Below are positions 19,757 through 28,799 of a DNA stretch of 64,000 nucleotides, piece by piece. The stretch is taken from positions 3,848,001 through 3,912,000 of the forward strand of contig CANJKZ010000084.1 of the NCBI GenBank assembly GCA_947471745.1. The letters run 5' to 3'. The translations under genes were made by a program, and so were the position numbers. The notes under the pieces were generated by a model that had not been told where the DNA came from, made no database searches, and saw only the letters and a program-made list of their open reading frames with translations. Every line of letters starts with the position of its first letter. Positions within the stretch are counted from its first letter, which is position 1. Origin of the DNA: Closterium sp. Naga37s-1 (taxonomy: Eukaryota > Streptophyta > Zygnematophyceae > Desmidiales > Closteriaceae).

Positions 19757-21640
19757 TCATCTTCGGGGTAGGGGAGAAGGTATGGAAGAAGTCAACTCCC
19801 TGTCGCTGACGGAAGCCTCGCGCAACGTAACGAGCCTTAAAGTCAGGCGGAGAACCCGGCGGCCGCTTCACCCTAAAAATCCACAGGCCATCGACTATGT
19901 TCCCCGCAGAAGGGGGAACTGCGTCGACGTAGGTGGCTGTGGACTTCCAGGATGCCATCTCTGCGTCCATGGCTGTCTGCCATTGAGAGGAGTAGGGACC
20001 CGTAATCGCCTCTGCGTAAGAGCGCAGGGTCGGGATGTCTGGTGCATCCGGGTCTTCCTCAGGTGCAAGCAGCATGGCTATGAGATGAGGTACAGCAGCT
20101 GTAAGACACTCAAAGTCCTCCTGCTAAGAGCACACTCACCCCCGACGGACGGAGGATAGATAGACTCAGACTCAGCAACAAGACTAGTGGCGTATTCGAG
20201 ACGACAGGCGGCAGCAAAGTCAACAAGCTCAGCAACTAGGGCAGACGCAACAGTGTACTCAAACGAAGGGTCAGTGACAACAGTGGCTAGAAGACGTGGG
20301 ACAGTAGGAATGGCAGCACGAGCTAAGTTAGACTCATGGTCAGGAATGTCAGGAAGAGAGGACGAAGGAGGAGACAGCAAGGGAACTCGCAGTGGAACAG
20401 AGGAAGGACGAAGTTCCATAATGCGAGTGCCGGGGACAGGAGGAGGACGCAGACGAGGAACACGACGACCAGTGCGAACAGCACGAACAGGTGAGGTTGG
20501 ACAAGATCCAGGCTCACGACGCTCTGTAAGAGAGTCTGTCTGCTCAGCGTAAGGAGAAGGAGCAGGCAGTGGGGAGTCTGGCTGTAACTGTGGCTGCGAC
20601 TGGTGAAGCGGTGGACACAATAAGCTAGGAGTAAGGCCAGTAGAAGACGGGAGACTAAGAACCTGGCGAAGGACCGAGTCAGGTGGCGGCAGAGACGACG
20701 GCGGCGACGGAACGAAAAATGGGCGCTGCTGCACAGTGCCTCCAACACCAGGACCGCTAGCTCCAGCACCCCCAGCGCCAGCACCTCCAGCTCCACGGTC
20801 TCCAGCTCCAGTGCCTCCAACTCCAGCGCCTCCAGCGCCAGTGCCTCCAGCTCCAGCGCCTCCAGCGTCAGGGTCTCCAGCTCCAGCTGCTCCAGCTTCT
20901 GCGCCTCCAGCGCCAGTGCCTCCAGCTCCAGAGTCTCCAGCTCCAGTACCTCCAGGACTAGTGCCTCCGCCGCCAGCTCCAACGCCTCCAGCACCAGGGT
21001 CTCTAGCTCCAGCTCCTCCAGCTCCAGCGCCTCCAGCGCCAGTGGCCTTAGCTCCAGGTTCTCCAGCTCCAGGGTCTCCAGCTCCAGCGCCTGCAACACA
21101 ACCAGCTCCGGCAGCTTTAGTACCTCTAGTACGAGCACCTCCAGGACCAGCAGCTCCAGCACCTACGGTACCTCCAGCTCTAGCAGTAACTCCAGCACCT
21201 CCAGGACTAGTAGCTCCAGCACCTCCAGCTCGAGTGCCTCCAGCGGCAGAGCCTCCAGCTCCTGCAACGCCACTCCTAAGGCGTGTGTGCTGAGCAAACC
21301 ACTCGCGCATCTGCTGCGGTGAGAGAGGCTCCCGCCAGGGAGACAAACGTGGCGAGGCACCCGCAGGACCTCTGGCAGACGCATTACCCCTAGGCTCAGC
21401 ACCCCCAGACTCTGCACACTCAGACTCAGCAACCCCAGGCTCCGCACCCTCAGGCTCAGCACCCCTAGACTCTGCACCCTCAGACTCAGCACCCCCAGGC
21501 TCCGCACCCTCAGGCTCAGCACCCCCAGGCTCCGCACTCGCAGGCTCAGCACCCCCAGACGCAGCACCTCTAGCAGCACCTGAGTCTACAGCGACCTCGA
21601 CAAGTAGAGTCCCGAGGAGTGGGTCTACCTGAGACACACC
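19757..21640 (-). pseudogene. Element A linker and RT N-terminus
   Basis: The linker starts SQVDPLLGT (21637) and continues with GGAEPEGAE-like and GGAGAGG-like repeats around the island [19 protein letters not shown]. The RT start (DAPDIPTLRSYAEAI to TFSPTPKM) is at 20075-19757. A missing stretch and frame change near 20120 (GGECALSRR joined to LSVLQLLYLIS) disrupts the DVLEDRQ block. RT motifs A and C are not in the window. Confidence 0.82.
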
Positions 21641-22985
21641 TGAGGGAGCAGGACCCTGAGGGGGGAGGGGGTCTATCAGAGGGGGACCTGGACCAAGGAA
21701 GAGCGGCGGGGGGGGAGAGGGGCAGTGCGGTAGGGGAAGAGACAGTAAAAGGGAATCGACTCATCAAACGTGACGTCCTGAGAGGGGAGGACATGGCACG
21801 AGGTGGGGTGGAAAAACTGCCAGCCAGGCGCGTCAGGGGGGAAGCCAAGGAGGACGCAGGGAATAGCTCTTGCAGAGAGCTTGTCCGCGAAAGTATCGCG
21901 GACAAAGGCACGAGAGCCCCAGACCCGGAACACAGACGCATCGCCAACCTTGCCCGTCCAACGCAATGTAGGCGAGGTCTCCGGCAAGGAGACACGGGGC
22001 CAGAGGTTGAGCTGATGCGCAGCGTACCGGACCGCAAACGGCCACAGAAAATGGGGAGCAGCCGCATGGATCATGGAGGTACGAGCGACCTCCATGACTA
22101 AGCCAATGTGGCGCTCAGCAACCCCATTTTGCTGTGGGGAGGCCAGAAGCGTGAACGACTGGAGAATGCCCTCCCCACGACAAAAGTCCCGCAAGAGGTC
22201 GGAGGAGAACTCACCACCTCTGTCAGAGTGCAAACGCAGGACAGGAAGGTCCTCGCGGAATCGCTCGCGGAGCTGGAGACAGACTGCGCAGATCCAAGGG
22301 ATCAAGAGATTAGGGACCTCACCCTTGCTGCGCAAGGGGAAGACCGTGGTGTAACACGTGTAGTTGTCAACAACCAGCAGAAAGGAGCTCTCACGGCGCT
22401 GTCCACTGACGCAGGCTGGGTCCCACACGTCTATGTGGAGAGTCTGCTGGGGAGCAGACATCGGGGGAAATGAGGAGGAGTGAGGAGCGGCGTGCTGCCG
22501 CCCCTCGACGCAAGGAAGGCAGGGCGGGGCAGGCGAGGGCGGGAGGGGAGGCAGAGACCTGGGAAGACCAGAAACAAGGAGGCGGGAGTGCATGCCACGA
22601 AGGCATGACAGGGAGGGGTGACCGAGGCGGTGGTGCCACAGGAGAGTCTGGTGCGATACGAGGCGACACGAGCAGGGGGCTGCTACCGGACCTGACGGGG
22701 ACACCTGACCAGACGCAGCTTCTTGAGGAGGCTCAGCAGTCAGTGTGTACAGACTCGACCCAGGCCGACCGGTGAACGTGGCAAGGTGACGACCCGTCCG
22801 TGTATACGTGCAAATCGACACACCCTGACCCCCAGGAGTGGTGTTAGTGACCATCGCATCCTGGAGGGCAGTGGTACTCACCAAGTTCGTAGAGAACGAG
22901 GGGAGGTGAAGACCTGAGAGTGAGCCGGACGGAACTGCCGGACACGGGAGAACACTGGAGGAACGTGCAAGAACTGGGCTCCCTT
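21641..22985 (-). pseudogene. Copia pre-integrase and integrase of element A (402-residue open frame)
   Basis: This is the most complete integrase in the window. The frame 22884-21676 carries the zinc module (LLWHHRLGHPSLSCLRGM, LPCVEGRQ) and the core motifs LHIDVWDPA, VVDNYTCYTTVF, LHSDRGGEFSSDLL and SPQQNGVAERHIG. The C-terminal block has WPFAVRYAAHQLNLWPR and AIPCVLLGFPPDAPGW. The DDE positions are retained. There is no start context of its own, and the protease upstream is scrambled, so no functional Pol is expected. Confidence 0.87.
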
Positions 22986-23090
22986 AGGGGTCAGCCCGTC
23001 TGACTTGAACATGTGCAGGGAGTGGAGTGAGTGTGGTACTGCACCTGCTGAGGCCGTGCACACCTTCACGCTTGACTCAGGTGCCACCAC
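22986..23090 (+). pseudogene. Inverted protease fragment within element A
   Basis: In an otherwise minus-strand element, 23035-23090 reads on the plus strand as TAPAEAVHTFTLDSGAT, the protease active-site region. Minus-strand text resumes on either side (Gly-rich Gag from 23092 upward; LTPKGAQFLHVPP, a shifted-frame version of the post-protease block, below 23000). The stretch for the Gag Cys/His cluster is missing next to it. This is a local inversion with a deletion of several hundred bases. Confidence 0.8.
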
Positions 23091-23091
23091 A

Positions 23092-24013
23092 TCAGCCAGT
23101 CACACCTGCACCCCTACACCCGCCACCACTCCCACCGCTGCCACCACCTCCGCCACCTCCACCGCCTCCACTGCCCCCACCACCACCACCCCCGCTGCCA
23201 CTGCCACCCTTGCCACCCTTGCCCTTGCTGCTACGGCGCTTCCCACTAAGAGCAGAAGCAGTCCCGACATCCTCAGTGCCAAGGATGTCAACAGCAGCAG
23301 CAAAAGCGTAAGAGGGGGCAAGGGGGGAGGGGGAACACCCCTCAAAGAAGGGTATGCGAGGAGTGCCACCAGCGGCACCTACAGCGACTACACTAGTCTC
23401 AGCTGCAAGGAGGTGCTTCTCGAGCAAGTCGACAGTGAGGTATGTGGGGTCAAGAGCGAGAGAGTGGTCCCTGACAGCGCGAAGAGAGTCAGGGAGGCGA
23501 GTGACTATGAAGTAGAGAGTGATGTACATCGGGGGGGGGGGGGGGGGGGGGGGGGTTCCTGTCTAGGAACTTGGCTGGGATGGTAGCGCGGTAGCGAGCG
23601 TCGCTAGTGCGAAGGTGGGTAACTAGGTCCTCGACTGTCGCAAAGGCTGACAGCTCAGGAAACAGGTAGGGCAGTATAAGGCGGCCAAGAGCAGTGGCAG
23701 GGGAGGAGTAACGAGCGACTACAGCATCGTACAGGGCCTTAGCAGTCTTGTGTTGGCCAAAGTGAGTGCGTTCGGCTAACGGCAGGTGGTTGCGAACGGC
23801 TAAGCAAGCAGCAGCGTCACGGGTAAGCCACTGTGAGCGAGTCGCACTCTCAGCTGTGGCGGGACGGGCGAGAGAGGCTCCAGACGTGTGGTCAAACAAC
23901 AAAACGCTGTCTCTAGAATCGCTCAGTAGGTACAGCTGTAAGTCGTCGAGCCACGTATCGAACTGGATCGGACGGCCCTCATGATCGAATGTGAGTACAC
24001 TAAGAGAAGCCAT
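23092..24013 (-). pseudogene. Copia Gag of element A
   Basis: ATG at 24013 (MASLSVLTFDHEG) opens a UBN2-type Gag with FDTWLDDLQLYLLSD, RNHLPLAERTHFG, ALYDAVVARYSSP and LPYLFPELSAFAT. A run of 25 consecutive G (C on the gene strand, 23531-23555) shifts the frame just before MYITLYFIVTRLPDSL. The second frame (23529-23092) ends with a Lys-rich and Gly-rich tract. Confidence 0.87.
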
Positions 24014-24613
24014 AGCGGGCAGAGCGGGGCAGCACGCGACCAGCAGGGCAGCAAGCAGGCAGGGCGGCGCGCAAACACTAGGGAAGCGCGCAGGGCAGGG
24101 AGAGGCGGCGCACGGCTAGGGAAGAGTGGTGCGCAGCCAGGGCAGGGCAGGGCGGCGGCCAGTAGGGCGGCGCACAGCAGGGCGGGCATCAGCAGGGCGG
24201 CACGGGCAGGGCGGTGCGGGCAGCGGTGCGGCTGCCAGCAGGGCGGCGCACGGGCAGCAGGGTGCCGGCCAGTAGGGCGGCGCACAGCAGGGCGTCGCGG
24301 GCAGGGCTGTGCGGGCAGCGGTGCGGCTGCTAGCAGGGCGGCGCGCGGGCAGCAGGGCGCCGGCCAGCAGGGCGGGCAGCAGTAGGGCCGCGCGAGCAGC
24401 AGGGCGGTGCAGGTAAGGCAGGGCGACGCGCAGGCAGCAATGCGGCGCGCGGGCAGCAGGGCGACGCGACGGCCAGCAGGGCGACGCGACTGACAGGGCA
24501 GGGCGACGCGACAACAAGCAGGGCGACGCGACGGGCAGGGCAAGGCGACGCGACAGCCAGCAGGGCGACGCGACAGGCAGGGCAGGGTGACGCGACTAGT
24601 GGGGCAGCGCTTT
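24014..24613 (-). repeat. GC-rich repeat leader of element A
   Basis: It holds imperfect short repeats of GCAGGGCGGCGCGCGGGCA type, including a longer unit seen twice at about 24155-24245 and 24265-24345. A second block with GGGCGACGCGAC repeats is at 24460-24600. All reading frames across it are repeat by-products. Confidence 0.8.
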
Positions 24614-24664
24614 GTGGTGGGCCCTAAAAAATTCGGTCCTAGAACAGGACCTGCTCTGATACCA
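24614..24664 (-). promoter_or_regulatory. Primer-binding site and antisense tRNA-iMet-like tract of element A
   Basis: On the minus strand the LTR is followed by TGGTATCAGAGC (perfect primer-binding site), AGGTCCTGTTCTAGGACC and, after an A/T spacer, GGGCCCACCAC. These blocks follow the order and almost the spacing of the complement of plant initiator tRNA-Met from its 3' end to its anticodon arm. The middle part can also fold as a small hairpin (GGTCCT/AGGACC). Confidence 0.75.
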
Positions 24665-24795
24665 TGTCAGAATACTGAATGAGAATGAATGAACTATGAA
24701 TGAGTTGGGTACAAGTACTAACCCTAATTGGGTTGTACCCCTTATGGGCTACCCCACTACAGCCTACACAATGTAAGCACTATAACATTATGACA
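24665..24795 (-). repeat. 5' LTR of element A, 131 bp
   Basis: TGTCATAATG...GTATTCTGACA on the minus strand, closely related to the LTRs of B and I. It abuts D LTR sequence at 24796. Confidence 0.92.
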
Positions 24796-24813
24796 GTACG
24801 CACAACGGAATGA

Positions 24814-25363
24814 TGTCAGAATCCCAACCACAAGACCACTGGGATAAAAGGGCCTATTAAGTAGCGGGTCAGTGCGCCCATAACCCCCCAGGACAACGAG
24901 CCTGTAACCCTTCCCTAGGATCAATCGGGGATCACCAGTGGACCTCTGACACCCCCCCGCACTGGGATGCCCGAAGTGCACACACTGGGATTCGAACCCG
25001 AGACCTTCGCTCTGATACCATGTCAGAATCCCAGTCACTAGACCACTTGGATAAAAAGGCTTGTTAAGTAGCGGGTCAGTGCGCCCATAACCCCCCAAGA
25101 CAACGAGTCTATAACCCTTCCCAAGGATCAATCGGGGATCACCAGTGGACCTCTGACACCCCCCCGCACTGGGATGCCCGAAGTGCACACACTAGGATTC
25201 GAACCCGAGACCTTCGCTCTGATACCATGTCAGAATCCCAGCCACTAACCACTGGGATAAAAGGTCTTGTTTGTGGCGGGTCAGTGCGCCCATAACCCCC
25301 CAGGACAACGAGCCTGTAACCCTTCCCCAGGATCAATCGGGGATCACCAGTGGACCTCTGACA
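24814..25363 (-). mobile_element. Tandem TRIM array: three LTRs and two internal regions
   Basis: LTRs at 24814-24951, 25021-25158 and 25228-25363 alternate with two internal segments of 69 bp. Each internal segment starts next to the LTR with TGGTATCAGAG on the minus strand. The LTRs match the TRIM at 5753-6097. One 5-bp duplication, AATGA, flanks the whole array (24809-24813 and 25364-25368). It therefore inserted once and either arrived as, or later became, a tandem by LTR recombination. Confidence 0.93.
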
Positions 25364-25370
25364 AATGATA

Positions 25371-25643
25371 CTGTCATCGCCCGGTTATAAGACAGTGTCG
25401 AATTGAAGACATAAGGTGTCTTTAAAACAGGTGTATCTCCTAAATGGGTGTTCCTGATTATAAGACACCTGCCAGTGTAGGGGTTAGGGGTAATATTATG
25501 ACGAGGGGGTATCTTCTAAACGGTTCTTTTTCCATTTATAAGAATCATAAGACAGCCCAAACCACCACAATTACAAGACAACCCAAGCATTTTTTCTAGT
25601 GTATAAGATAAGACATATATGCCTTATATCCGGGCGATGTCGG
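25371..25643. mobile_element. TA-flanked MITE with imperfect terminal inverted repeats
   Basis: Both ends share CATCGCCCGG followed by TATAAG in inverted orientation (left CTGTCATCGCCCGGTTATAA; right, reverse complement, starts CCGACATCGCCCGGATATAA). Comparison with the intact D LTR at 32730-32745 shows insertion at a TA dinucleotide that is now duplicated. TATAAGACA-like motifs recur several times inside. It has no coding capacity. TA duplication suggests mobilisation by a Tc1/mariner-type or PIF-like transposase. Confidence 0.82.
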
Positions 25644-25645
25644 TA

Positions 25646-25742
25646 GGTTTAGAAACGGATGGGATACAAATATGCAATCCTAACAACTGTACCCCCTAGA
25701 AGGCACCTCACTATAGCCTACAAGAGATATTATAGTTTGACA
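25646..25742 (-). repeat. Right part of the 3' LTR of element D
   Basis: It matches 32736-32809 (GGTTTAGAAACGGATGGGAT, then CCTACAAGAG and TAGTTTGACA). It has an extra 20-odd bases in the middle relative to the 5' LTR. Confidence 0.82.
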
Positions 25743-26035
25743 CACCCCCATAGGCTAAGTGAGGGGCATCAAGGAGACAAACAAGTGACAGCAGATGGTC
25801 ACAAGACCAGTCAAGAGCAAGCAACAAAACAAGGCTCAGAGTGGTGCTCAAAGTCACCACACACTCCGAGCACAAACAAGCGGCCATAAGGCCAGTTCAA
25901 GAGTTCACTAGGATATATAGCAAAGCAAAACAAGCAGAGCAAACAGCAAGACTACATCAACCAAGGGCCTATCTCAACAAGCCATGGCTGCACACAGAAT
26001 CTGTGGTGGTCACCAGGCGCCAAGGCCTTGGTGAA
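25743..26035 (-). other. 3' untranslated region of element D and tail of its RNase H
   Basis: The polypurine side CACCCCCATAGGC is at 25743. The end of the RNase H gene is at about 25985-26035, where the minus strand reads TTCACCAAGGCCTTGGCGCC. The segment between shows no gene. Confidence 0.65.
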
Positions 26036-26710
26036 CAGAGCTTGTGCTAGGATTTGGGGCATCCTGAGGCCTCAGGGCAACCCGTCAAAATCTTCAAAAA
26101 TGCCCTGATTTGTCAGGGCAAATTTTCAAAGGCATCCTGTAGCTTCAGGGCTTCAGCAAAAATTAATCCTGACCGGTCAGGGCAAATAAATGGATGTTCA
26201 GGGTAGCACTTTTAGCAAGGCCTGGAACAGAGAGTTGGAGGCTCAACATCAGAGAGACGCGCACCCGCTCAGGACGATAGTGTTGCCTTGCCCTACCTAC
26301 TCCCAAACCAGACTAGCGAGGAACATGAAGGGTTTGGTTGGTGCGTTGCAGACGTTTGGATGTGTCAAGGCATCGTGCGAAGGCGGGAAAAATACATGGG
26401 GAAGAAAATCCGCGGGGGAGAATTTTCCCGGGGAAAGAATCCCCAGGAAGGGAACCCCCTCCTTCCTTCCCCCACCTCCCCCCTCCCCCCCACCCCCTCT
26501 CTAAACACGCGCCAGGGCAAGCCCCGACATTCAACCTGACGCTACAGGGAAAAACACTACAGCCATCCTGAATTTCCAGGGCATATCGTTTACAACATCC
26601 TGAGATTACAGGGTAAAAATTAACACCGTTATGAAATTACAGGGCCAATTCAAAACTGCATCCTGAAATCGGGGTGATCAGGATGTTTTTCCCTGATATC
26701 GTGGGGCCTG
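26036..26710. mobile_element. Non-autonomous hAT-like element, 675 bp
   Basis: An 8-bp target duplication TTGGTGAA lies at 26028-26035 and 26711-26718, inside the RNase H gene of D. The ends begin CAGAGC and, in inverted orientation, CAGGCC, as usual for hAT elements. Internal sequence holds many copies of short opposed motifs ATCCTGA and TCAGGGCAA at both ends (for example 26065-26215 and 26570-26700), the kind of subterminal repeats bound by hAT transposases. I see no conserved coding region, and the frames at 26190-26570 are weak. Confidence 0.85.
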
Positions 26711-26718
26711 TTGGTGAA

Positions 26719-28670
26719 GACGTCGGCAGTTTTGGCCTCTAAGGTCACAAAGTCCAAGCATGCCTGGCCGCGTCGCTGCAACTCTCGCAGGAGAAAGTAC
26801 CTCACGTCAATGTGCTTCACTCTGCTCTCCAGACGAGGCTCTCGACACAGGAGGATCATGGCCTTGTTGTCAGCATACAAGGTCGGTGCAGAGTGAGGCC
26901 GCTCACCAAGATCGGCGAGCAAGAAGGTCAACCAGCGAAGCTCCTGTGCCGCCATGGCACCAGCGTAGTTCTCCGCCTCTGCACTGGACGAACTCACAGA
27001 CGACAACCGTGTAGACCTCCACGACACAGCACCAGCACCCAGGCTGAAGCACTACCCCTGAGTCGAATGTTGAGTCTCCACGTCGTCAGCGAAGGAAGAG
27101 TCGCGATGACCGGTCAACTCAACTGGCTGAGTCCCTCCAAGCACAAGCCCCATGCCTGATGTAGTCGTCAGGTACTTCGCCACCCTCACAGCAGCTGCCC
27201 AGTGAACAGGACGGTGTCTCCCAGTTGCAACAAAGTAAGAGAGGACGCTGAGGGGAAAGGCGAGGTCCGACCGAGTACAAGTCATCAGGTACATGAGGCA
27301 ACCCACAAGCTCTGCGTAGGGACCACTAGGCTCAAAGGGATCGTCGGGAAAGGGGCCAGTGAGTCTGTGGTCAACACCAAGATGAGTGGGATGGGTGGTG
27401 GAGAACTGAAACTCGAACCGCCGAAGGACCTGCTGCACCATGTGTGACCGCGTCAGTGTGATGGTGCAAGCGGCTTTGTCCCTGTCAGTGTTCGGACTTC
27501 ACCTCAGCTAGAGCTGCCCTGTCTGCTGTAGCAAAGACCAAGTCTTCGACGTAGACAAGTATAAAGAAAGGAGTGGAACCAGTGCAAACAAACAGCGACG
27601 GGTTGGCAGAAGAAGGACGAAACCCAAGGTCACAAAGCGTGGAGCGAAGAGTGTCGTGCCACTCACGGGGCAACTGGCGGAGACCGTAGACTGGTCACCT
27701 CAGACTCCACTGGGTCCCAAGTGGGAAGAGTAGTCATCTTCGGGGTTGGGGCGAAGGTCTGGAAGAAGTCAACTCCCTCACGCTGACTGAAACCCCTAGC
27801 CACGTAGCGTGCCTTGAACACAGGCAGTGATCCAGGCGGCCGCTTCACCTTGAAGAGCCACATGCCATCGACAACGTTCGCCTTGGGAGGGGGAACTGCG
27901 TCGACGTAGGTGCCTGTGGATCTCCAAGACGCTAACTCTAAGTCCATAGTCGCTTTCCACTGAGAGGCCCACTCCCCTGACACTGCCTCATGGTACGTGC
28001 GAGGAGTCGGAATATCAAGGGCGTCGGGGTCTCCCTCAGGGGAAAGCAGCATGGCACAGAGAGAGGGAGAAGCAGCTGCCAAGAACTCCAGCACAAACTG
28101 CCTGTCCTGTAGGACGTCACAGCCAAGGGCAAACTCACCCCTGGCGGCCAGAGGACGGGCAGGCGGAGAAGCCAGTACACGCGTGGCGAAGTCAAGGCGG
28201 CGGGTGGAAGCAAAGTCAGCGACAGCGGCAGTAAGAGCCGAGATAGACGACGGAGAGGCACGAGGGTCGGTGACAAGAGAGGCGAGAACATGCGAGACAA
28301 CAGGACGAGCATCATGGTAGTAGTCAGTGATAGAGTGAGAGGAGACAGTGAGAGACGATGCAGGAGGTGGCGGGAGAACAGACACAGGTGAAGCACGACA
28401 AGGACTAGAACGAAACAAGACAGTGCGGAGGTCGTCAAAAGGAGACGAGGGACCAGCACGCGGAGGACAACGGGTGGTCCAGTCATGCAGGAGAACAGGA
28501 GGAGGCGATTGTGACTGAGGAGGAGAGAAAACGTAGGGCCGTATGCGGTAGGAGATTGTGAGAGGACAGGGGGAGAGGAGGGAAGACCAAGGGCCCGAAG
28601 GCCACTCACTTGTGGGAATAGCTGCTGCAAAAGTGGCAGTTGCAGCGAGCGCTGCTGCTGCTATTGCCAT
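26719..28670 (-). pseudogene. Copia RT and RNase H of element D
   Basis: The RT N-terminus is in the frame from 28670: ALGCDVLQDRQFVLEFL, DALDIPTPRTYHEAVSGEW, MWLFKVKRPPGSLPVFKARYV, FSQREGVDFFQTFAPTPKM. After TTL the text jumps to PREWHDTL at about 27665-27730, a deletion of the segment with catalytic motif A. Motif C is YVED instead of YVDD (about 27545). After a break near 27490, the connection (ELVGCLMYLMTCTRSDLAFPL) and RNase H (SAEAENYAGAM, YADNKAMILLC) follow and are cut at TADVFT by the hAT-like insertion. Three separate lesions rule out activity. Confidence 0.87.
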
Positions 28671-28799
28671 CGCTGCCGCCGCCGCTGCTGCTGCTCCTGC
28701 TGCAGCTGCTGCTGCTCCTGCTCCTCCTGCAGGTCCAACTGCCGCAGCTCCTGCCTCTCCTGCTCCAACCGCTCCTGCTCCTCACGCTCACGTTGGCGA

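Larger units (their letters stand above)
5195..21430. repeat. Second, complete copy of the ~16.2-kb tandem duplication unit
   Basis: The unit begins in the GC-rich leader of element B at 5195 and ends in the integrase-RT linker of element A at 21430. The sequence after 21430 is the unduplicated continuation of A, and the sequence before 5195 is the end of the previous unit. The unit cuts through two transposons, so it arose by recombination or template switching after C had inserted into B and B into A, not by transposition. An assembly error is the main alternative. Confidence 0.85.
19757..24795 (-). mobile_element. Ty1/copia retrotransposon A, 5' part
   Basis: The 5' LTR (24665-24795), primer-binding site, repeat leader, Gag, scrambled protease, integrase, linker and RT start read downward and are cut at 19757 by element B. 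The rest of A should lie beyond the left window edge on the far side of B. A itself sits inside the 3' LTR of element D, because the D LTR sequence starting GTACGCACAACGG follows at 24796. Confidence 0.9.

Noticed and set aside
24116-24543. Pro/Ala/Cys-rich frames of 130-200 codons
   Set aside because: They lie in the GC-rich leader of element A upstream of the gag ATG and lack any domain.
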